64,000 bases of DNA from NCBI GenBank assembly GCA_027604705.1, contig JADHYV010000024.1, positions 186,001-250,000 on the forward strand, written 5' to 3'. Origin of the DNA: Allomyces arbusculus. Taxonomy: Eukaryota; Blastocladiomycota; Blastocladiomycetes; Blastocladiales; Blastocladiaceae. The notes under the pieces are model-generated. The model did not search any database. It was not told the DNA's origin and was given only the letters and a program-made list of their open reading frames with translations. Shown piece after piece: positions 57,201 through 64,000 of this stretch (the first letter of the stretch is position 1; every line of letters begins with the position of its first letter). The translations under genes and the position numbers were made by a program.

Positions 57201-60200
57201 CCGACATTGCCTCTCTGCTCGACGTCTCGCCTAACTGCTTTGAGCTGTCGCGGCAGCGAGCGACCGTCGAGCGTGTGCGTACCAACTGGTGGAATGTGCG
57301 CCGTGCCGCCAAGACCGAGCGCCTACCGCGCTTCCTCGACCGCAGCGATTTGCCACACTGGCTCACGGCCAAGCTCAAGGAAACGAACGGCCGCATCCCG
57401 ATCCGTGTGCATTTCCCGTCGGACCAGGCCGTCAAGACCATGTCGTGCGACGTGATGGAGGTCGTGCACCGCATCGTGCAGCGGATTGCCGAAAAGTACA
57501 ACGTTGTCGAGGTGCTCGAGGCATGCGCGAGCGACGTAAAGTCGGACTCGCGAGAGACGACATCCATTTCGACCATCCCGACGCACCCATTCACACTCAA
57601 GTGCTGGGACCGCGACGGGCATTTGCATCCCGAGCACCGGCTGATTGACCACCGCTCGATTCGGCATTACGTTGGGCGCGCCGAGCCCATCAACCTCATC
57701 ATTTCCAGGACGCCGACCGACCTGCAGTCGCCGTCCGAGGCGAGCCCGTCGTCGTTCATGTCACAGGCGTCGGAGAGCCCAGCGAGTCGGGCCGATGCGA
57801 GCAGCGCATTGATCGACGAAGGCGCCGCCGCTGTCGGCAAGCACTCGCAGATCACTTTGCGCGGTCACGCCGACCAAGGGGTCGAGGTCAAGTGGCTGAG
57901 CCTGTGGGACGTGTCGATGAATTTCCGTGTCGAGGTCGTCAAGGCTGAGGGCATCAACCTAATCGGCCAGGCTATTGATTCTGTCTATGTCGAGGCCGCC
58001 GTCTACTTTGCGGGCAAGCCGCTATGCGCGTCAGTGCGCACGCATTCGCTCAAGGCCGTGGCCGACCCGCGCTGGCAAAACTGCATCATCTTTGATTTGC
58101 CGCTCTTCAACTTGCCGCGTAACGCACGTCTCTGTCTGACGCTCTACGGGCTCCCGGCTCCGGCCAAGCGCGGTGCAGAGACCGGTCGAAACCCCACGCC
58201 AATTCCGATCGGTGGCGTCAGCGTTCCGCTCTTTGACGACCGAGGTCATCTCGTGCAGAGCTCCTCGATATACCGGCTATGCGAGGGTCAGCCGGCCAAT
58301 GTTGTCGGACCGTGCACGTCGACGCTCTCGAATGTCGGCCCGTTCCTGTCGCTGCAGTTCATGACCTACTCGCACCAAGTCGTGTTCCCGGGATTTGACG
58401 AGACCGTCTTGGCCATTCGCAACTTGGAAGAGGCATTGGAGCAGGCTGTCGATGCGGTCGGCCCGGACCTGGACGTTATTGAGCAGGCGCTCAAATGGGA
58501 CTCGCTGGTTCAGCTTGATGATGCGAGCAACGCGATTCTCTGGAAGCACAGGTACTACCTCGTCAACCTGCCTGAGTCGCTGCCCAAGCTGCTTCTCGCT
58601 GCGAATTGGGACCTGCTGGCCGACGTGATCGAAGTCTATCGGTATGATGCATTTGTCGCGGCTGCTCGCGTGCGTCTCGACTCCGCTGTTCTCATCAACG
58701 TAGACCCTGTGTTTTCTTTCGAAAAGATTGCTCCAGATTTGGCGGCCAATATCCATCGAGTCGGCACTCTTGCTGCTTGACGGTCAGTATTGCGACGTTG
58801 AGGTTCGACGATTTGCCGTGCAGACGTTGGCCATTCTCGCCGACGCCGAACTCGAGGATTACCTGCTCCAGCTCGTCCAGGCCCTCTCGTTCGAGCAGCA
58901 CTTTGACTCGGCACTCGCGCGTTTCCTGCTCAACCGCGCGTTGACCAGCCGAAGAATTGGGCACCGTTTCTTTTGGACGATCAAGGTGTGGGCCGTGATC
59001 GCTTTCATCGTCATCTTGCGGTTGCTCGTGCCCTAATAGTCAACAACACGTGGAATAGGCTGAAATGGACAACAGCAATATGACGACCCTCTACACCATG
59101 CTGCTCGAGGCCTACCTCAAGGGCGTGCCCGACCGCATCCCGGACCTGCTCCACCAGCAGCGTCTCGTCGACAAGTTGCACGAGACGGCGCTCGCGGTCA
59201 AGAGCACGCGTGCATCGGACCGCAAGACGGTGCTCGCTAACATGCTCCGCGCGATTGAGATAGCGTCGGGCCAGTCGGTTCCACTCAACCCGGAGTGGCA
59301 CATTGCCGAGACGCTGGTGCACAAGTGCAAGTACATGGATTCTAAGAAACTGCCGCTCTGGATCACGTTCCGCAGCAGCGACGTGCCTGCGCCCATGTTC
59401 AGGGCCGCAAGTACGACCGTGTCGGCATCAAGTCTCGCCGGTGCAACTGCCGTTTCAGCAGCGACCTCGATTGTGACCGTTCCCGTTCCCGCTGCTCCCG
59501 CTGTGCCGCCATCAGCGTCAACATCTACATCCGCATCTGCGTCCGCATCGGCCACGACCGCGCCGCTCATCTTGACGTCGGGGTTCAGCAAGGCCGTCTC
59601 GCCGCTCAACCTGCGCATTGACGTGAGCCTGGCACCAGGGCCACCGAACACCGATCCGCCCGTGACGCCCTCGTCCGCGTCGCCAACCTCTGCAAGCCGT
59701 GCCCCACTGTCGCCAGCGACACCGAGTCCACCGGCCATGCCGACGCTGGCCATATCACCGATCCCGTCGGAGATTTGCGTCATGTACAAGTTGGGCGACG
59801 ATCTGCGCCAAGATTCGCTGACGCTGCAAATGATGCGCATCATGGACCGGTTGTGGCGCGAGAACGGGCTCGACTTGAACATGACGCTCTACGAGTGCAT
59901 GAGCACGGGCCGCGACCAGGGCTTCATTCAAGTGGTACCCAACTCGGTGACCGTCTCGTCGATCCAGCTCGCGTACGGCGGGTCGACGGCCGCGTTCAAA
60001 GAGGAGCCGCTCGAGACGTGGATCCGGCAGCATAACAGCGGCGGCCCCGGGTCGGCGGCTGCCAACGCCGGAACTGCCGGCGTGCAGGCATCGCGCGGCA
60101 CGAGCATGCTCAACCTGTTTACGGCGCCGGACAGCCCACCCGCCGAGACCGACTACGACCGTGCTGTGGCTACGTTCACGCGTAGCTGTGCGGGCTACTG

Positions 60201-60711
60201 CGTTGCCACGTACTGTCTCGGGATCGGCGACCGGCACAACGACAATTTGATGTGTTCCAAGCAGGGCCATTTGTTCCACATTGATTTTGGGCACTTTCTT
60301 GGCAACATCAAGCGCAAGTTTGGGATTCGCCGCGAGCGTGCGCCGTTTGTGCTGACGCCTGATTTCATTTACGTGATCACGCGCAAGAACCCGGCCAACT
60401 TTGACTTCTTTGTCGCGACGTGCGTGCGCGCTTACCTGATCCTGCGCCGCAACGCCAATATCTTCATCAACCTGTTCTTGCTCATGCTCTCGACGGGGAT
60501 CCCGGAGCTGCAAACGGTGGACGACTTGACTTATCTGCGCGACGCGTTCTGCCTTGGCATGTCCGAGGACGAGGCAGCCGAGGAGTTTCAGAGTCTCATC
60601 TTCGAGAGCATTCGACTCGGGTGGAGCACGCAGTTGAACTGGTGGTACGTGATCTGGGCCAACTCTGAAATGGACGGCGTGTTCTTGCACCGGATCGCTC
60701 CAGAATACTGA
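54231..60711 (+). CDS. Class I-type phosphatidylinositol 3-kinase catalytic subunit
   Basis: Five exons (54231-54467, 54548-54607, 54704-58669, 58737-58985, 59059-60711) join in phase to 2054 aa. C-terminal lipid kinase: KLGDDLRQDSLTLQMMRIMD, GIGDRHNDNLM, HIDFGHFLGN, activation loop KRKFGIRRERAPFVLTPDF. The K-R-K and R-E-R basic pattern is that of class I (PIP2-using) enzymes, not Vps34. Upstream are the helical domain (LWKHRYYLVNLPESLPKLLL, VRRFAVQTLAI, FEQHFDSALARFLLNRAL), a C2 domain (WSLWDVSMNFRVEVVKAEGI onward) and several ubiquitin-like segments, one in the usual Ras-binding position (IPIRVHFPSDQAVKTM). The kinase N-lobe carries a long Ala/Ser/Pro-rich insertion (about 59400-59760). Most Dikarya keep only Vps34, so a class I-type enzyme points to an early-diverging fungus. 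Confidence 0.92.
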
Positions 60712-61094
60712 TCCGATTGTCCTCGATCTCGTCCACCTCGCCGCACGCTATAGGGTCCACAACTTAGTTCATAATAAATAGATTGAGGGGAGATGGGGAA
60801 CCTTGCATTAGCATTGACATTTTCATCGAGCATTGGATGCTTGGCGGCGGCTAAAATTGCCAACGTGACGAAGGCACGCAGCGTTTGCATTTCGCGCTGA
60901 TCACACTCGCAACGTCAAGTCGAACGAGGACTCATTAGTCGCCCGATTCCAATCCAAGTTGCCGCATTACACATTACATTACCGACCTCTGACATCCAAG
61001 CACGACTGCAGCCGGATCGCTGTGTCGGGGCAGATTTCTTGCTCGGCCAAGCGCATGTCGGCCTACCACGACGTCACGGCTCGCCGCTCCCGCC
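60712..61094. other. Spacer between PI3K and JHY-like genes
   Basis: About 380 bases with a polyadenylation signal near its start. AT-richer than its flanks. No gene seen. Confidence 0.5.
60774..60779 (+). terminator. Polyadenylation signal AATAAA after the PI3K gene
   Basis: AATAAA lies 63 bases after the PI3K stop codon. It is a canonical eukaryotic poly(A) signal, called by position and sequence only. Confidence 0.5.
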
Positions 61095-62589
61095 ATGCCA
61101 CCGCCAAAATCTCGAAAATCCGCCCCGAATAGCAAGAAAACTGCCCCCGGCCCGGCTGAGGGTCCGCGGGACGCACCCGCATTCAAGGCGCTCGACCAGG
61201 CACTGCAGCAATGGACGGATCCGTGGGGTCGGGACACGCTTGATACGTTGACGGCCGTGTGCACCAAGCAGTTGTACCGCGGCGACGCGACATCCGCTTC
61301 GTGGCTCGGCGGCGACAGTGCAATGACCGTTACCGAAGCGTCGGCTGGGCTGCAAGTCGCCGAATTTGATTTGGCGCCGACCGTTGCGCTGGGCTATCCG
61401 TCGTCGCCACAACGCGCGAATATCGGCGGGCAAGTCGACGGTGGACGACGTGCCGGTGCATCGCGTGGGTTCAAGAAGCCAGCGACCGACGAGGCCGACG
61501 CGCTGTCTGCTGTGGGACCGCCGCGGTCGCGGGTGCTCGTGGATCTGGGCGCGGGGCGCGCATCCGTTTCCGAGGCACCACGGGGTTCTCCGCCGTTTGC
61601 CGAGCCGAGAACGATGCAGTACCGGCTGCAATGGGCGACGAATCCCGCAGCACCCGCATCGCCCGGATACGATGCAATGTCGACCGTCGCTCCGCCGCTC
61701 TCGGACACGACCGCATCGTCCTGGGACCTGCTATCGACCCCCACCGCACCCGCTGTCATCTCGGCCGCACGCTTCTTTGCACCATCCGTGCACCATCTGG
61801 CATCGAGCCCCAACGGCAGAACCGCGTCGATAGCCGACGCAGCCAGTCCGCGTCGGCACGCGCATGAGCGATCGAACACGACCGAGTCGGCTGCAACGCC
61901 GACCAAGAAGACGGTACCGCGTGCGCAGCTGCTCGAGCCCGTCAAGTTGGGTGGTCTGCCGATAAACCGCGACGCGCCCGAGTTCCAGGAACGACTGCAG
62001 CGTGTACGCCGCGCGCAGTCGTATGGGCACCAGCTGCGCATGCAGCATAGCACGCGACGGCCACCGGGACTGGCCGAGGAGATGGAGGGCGGCGGTCGCG
62101 CGACGCCTATTGTGGTGGCGGCAGCCTCTGCTGATCCCAACAAACTACCGGCGGTACCGGCAACGACGGGGCTGGTGCGGTCAGCGACGTCGTCGAGTGC
62201 GGCTATGGGGATTCCTGGACGGTCGCCATCAGCAGATATGGCCCGGGAACGTCGACGCAAGGTCGGTCCGTCGTTTCTCCATGCGAGCACGATCACGAAG
62301 AACATGACGTGAATCTGACGAGGGTTTGTTTGGCTCATAGATGCAAGCGTATGCTGCGTCGATCCCGAAACCCAAGGTCCCGACGCTCCCGCCGCTCTCG
62401 GCTTCAAGCACCAGCTCCACCACGTCGCTCACTCACCCCGTCACGGACACGGGCCCACCGCGGCGCTCGCGGTCCAATCCGCCGGCTCTACTCGAATACG
62501 ACACGAACCCAGAACTGGAGGAACTGACGCGTCAATACGAGCGCAGTTTGGCCAAGTTCAAGCAGATGAACGTGGGCAAAGTGATGTGA
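61095..62589 (+). CDS. Uncharacterised basic/coiled-coil protein, possibly JHY-like
   Basis: Two exons (61095-62261, 62341-62589; donor GTCGGT, acceptor CATAG) give 471 aa. The sequence is mostly Ser/Ala/Pro-rich. Conserved-looking parts are FKALDQALQQWTDPWGRDTL near the N-terminus, LPINRDAPEFQERLQRVRRA followed by QSYGHQLRM, the join RERRRKMQAYAASIPKPKVP, and the C-terminal helix LEELTRQYERSLAKFKQMN. The YA-x-x-IPKPK element and the Q-R-x-x-R-x-x-x-Y-G motif resemble the vertebrate JHY (C11orf63) family, linked to ependymal cilia. I recognise this only from short motifs and the assignment is weak. An alternative donor at 62308 (ATGAC then GTGAAT) would keep a longer exon 1. Confidence 0.6.
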
Positions 62590-62757
62590 TGGTGGCGACT
62601 GAGACTGCAGGGCGACAAACGGATGACGGGAAACATGATTTATTGGCGCTTGGTATTTTCGCGCCACCAACTACTACTACGAGAGCCCAACACGAGCCGA
62701 CTCGGTATCCAACATCAAAGATCATACGGCGGACTCGACTGCCGCGACAAAGCATTT

Positions 62758-64000
62758 CTACTGCTTGTTGTTGTAGAGGTCAATGATGGTCTGCACGATC
62801 GAAGGGTCGGACAAGGTCGACAGGTCGCCGAGCGAGTCGGTCTCGTTTGCGACAATCTTGCGCAAAATCCGACGCATCACTTTGCCCGAGCGGGTCTTAG
62901 GCAGGTCCGGCACGATGATGATCCGCTTGGGTGTGGCACTGCACAGGTCGAAAACAGCACCGTGTCAGTGGCCAAAGAAACAGCGTGCCAGCACGGCCGG
63001 CTGGAAGAGAGAAAGCAAAACGTACATGGGACCAATCGAGCGACGGACGGCATACGTCAAAAGAGCAGGAATTTCGCTGGTGGGGATGTGCGTATGCTTC
63101 AAAGTGACAAAGGCAATCACGCACTGGCCCGCAATCTCGTCGGGCGCGCCCACGACTGCGGCTTCCGCGCACGTTTCGTGTGCCGTCAACGCCGATTCGA
63201 TCTCGGCAACAGAGAGACGGTGACCGGCATTATTGATGACGTCGTCAACGCGGCCCTTGATCCACAGGTACCCATCATGATCGCGCGTGCATCCGTCGCC
63301 CGTAAAGTAGTAGCCCGGGTACGGGCGCACGTAGGTCTCGAGGTACCGGTCGTGGTCGCCATAGACAGTGCGCGCCATGGACGGCCACGCCTGCTTGAAC
63401 GCGAGGACGCCCGACACATTGTTGCCCTCGAGCTCTTCGCCCGTCTGCGGGTCGAGGATCGCGGGGCGCACGCCAAAGAAGGGCACGGTCGCACTACCCG
63501 GTTTGGTCTCGATCGCACCGGGGAGCGGCGTGAGGACATGTGCGCCCGTTTCTGTTTGCTGGAGTGAGTGGAGAAAATTGGTCAATGAGGAGGGGTGTCA
63601 TGGGTGCGGTCAACAAAAGTGGAAAAAGGCACGTACCCAATACGTGTCGACAATCGCGGCCTGGCCCTTGCCGACCACGTCGTGCAGCCACATCCAGGTG
63701 TTTGGATCAATCGGTTCACCAACCGACCCGAGAACGCGCACTGACGACAGGTCGTACTTCTTCACGGGCTCGTCGCCAAACTTGCGCAGCGCGCGCAGTG
63801 CCGTTGGCGACGTGTAGAACTGCGTGAGCTTGTGCTTTTGGATGAGTCGCCAATACATATCGGGTTCGGGCCAGGTCGGCACGCCCTCGAACACGAGCGT
63901 CGTCGTGCCCAGGGCCAGCGGGCCGTAGACAATGTACGAATGGCCCGTGATCCATCCAACGTCGGCGACACACGCAAACTTGTCGCCCTCGTGCACGTCA
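62758..64000 (-). CDS. Acetyl-CoA synthetase, 5' part beyond the window
   Basis: The C-terminal half of an AMP-forming acyl-activating enzyme in three exons (64000 or beyond to 63637, 63558-63026, 62938-62758); the N-terminus lies outside the window. Acetate plus ATP plus CoA gives acetyl-CoA. Seen: [45 protein letters not shown], the DTYWQTETGAH motif completed across the first intron, [40 protein letters not shown], and the C-terminal [16 protein letters not shown] with the Lys that is acetylated in this family. The W in WQTETG is characteristic of acetyl- (and propionyl-) CoA synthetases. Donors are GTACGT in both visible introns. Named ACS1/facA in other fungi. Confidence 0.95.

Overview
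The window reads as nuclear DNA of a GC-rich, intron-containing, flagellated early-diverging fungus. I infer a blastocladiomycete, possibly Allomyces/Catenaria/Blastocladiella-like, with chytrids as the alternative. The grounds are short GT-AG introns, many with GTACG-type donors; fungal markers (DLT1-type protein, REI1, a Sel1/HCP-like protein, a YPK/Gad8-type kinase); and genes that Dikarya have largely lost (a ciliary PIERCE-like protein, a cyclic-nucleotide-binding channel, a class I-type PI3-kinase). I see no transposon, retroelement, viral fossil, CRISPR array, rRNA or convincing tRNA.

Layout. 1-8 kb, plus strand: SmD3, a DUF1295 membrane reductase, a Rec8-type kleisin and a PRKRIP1-like splicing protein. 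8-15 kb, minus strand: an ankyrin-like protein with two frame changes, a Sel1-repeat protein and REI1. 15-25 kb: a GATA-type zinc-finger protein (+), DNA topoisomerase II (-) and a DLT1-like membrane protein (+). 25-31 kb: a CaM-kinase-like gene (-) with a 10-N gap in one intron, a universal stress protein (+) and a p24 cargo receptor (-). 31-39 kb: a very large CNBD ion channel (-) and a DUF89/ARMT1 phosphatase (+). 39-49 kb, all minus: CDC27/APC3, proteasome beta-7, a SAM-domain MAPKKK and a protein tyrosine phosphatase. 49-64 kb: a C2-AGC kinase (+), a tiny PIERCE1-like gene (-), a tetraspanin (+), a class I-type PI3-kinase (+), a JHY-like coiled-coil protein (+) and acetyl-CoA synthetase (-, cut by the window end).

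The genes form no operon or biosynthetic cluster, but the window is rich in signalling: CaM kinase, CNBD channel, MAPKKK, tyrosine phosphatase, YPK-type kinase and PI3K. Class I PI3K output feeding a YPK/SGK-type kinase is a plausible functional link, by inference only. Exon joins were made by eye from splice consensus, reading phase and family conservation. Most give totals divisible by three; the exceptions (MAPKKK, ankyrin-like gene) are flagged.

The most interesting points are the CNBD channel whose pore appears to have VYV where GYG is expected, the PI3K with several tandem ubiquitin-like/RBD-like segments, the PIERCE1-like microexon gene, a PCNA-binding-type motif in the topoisomerase II tail, and a palindrome plus 18-bp tandem repeat upstream of the stress-protein TATA box.
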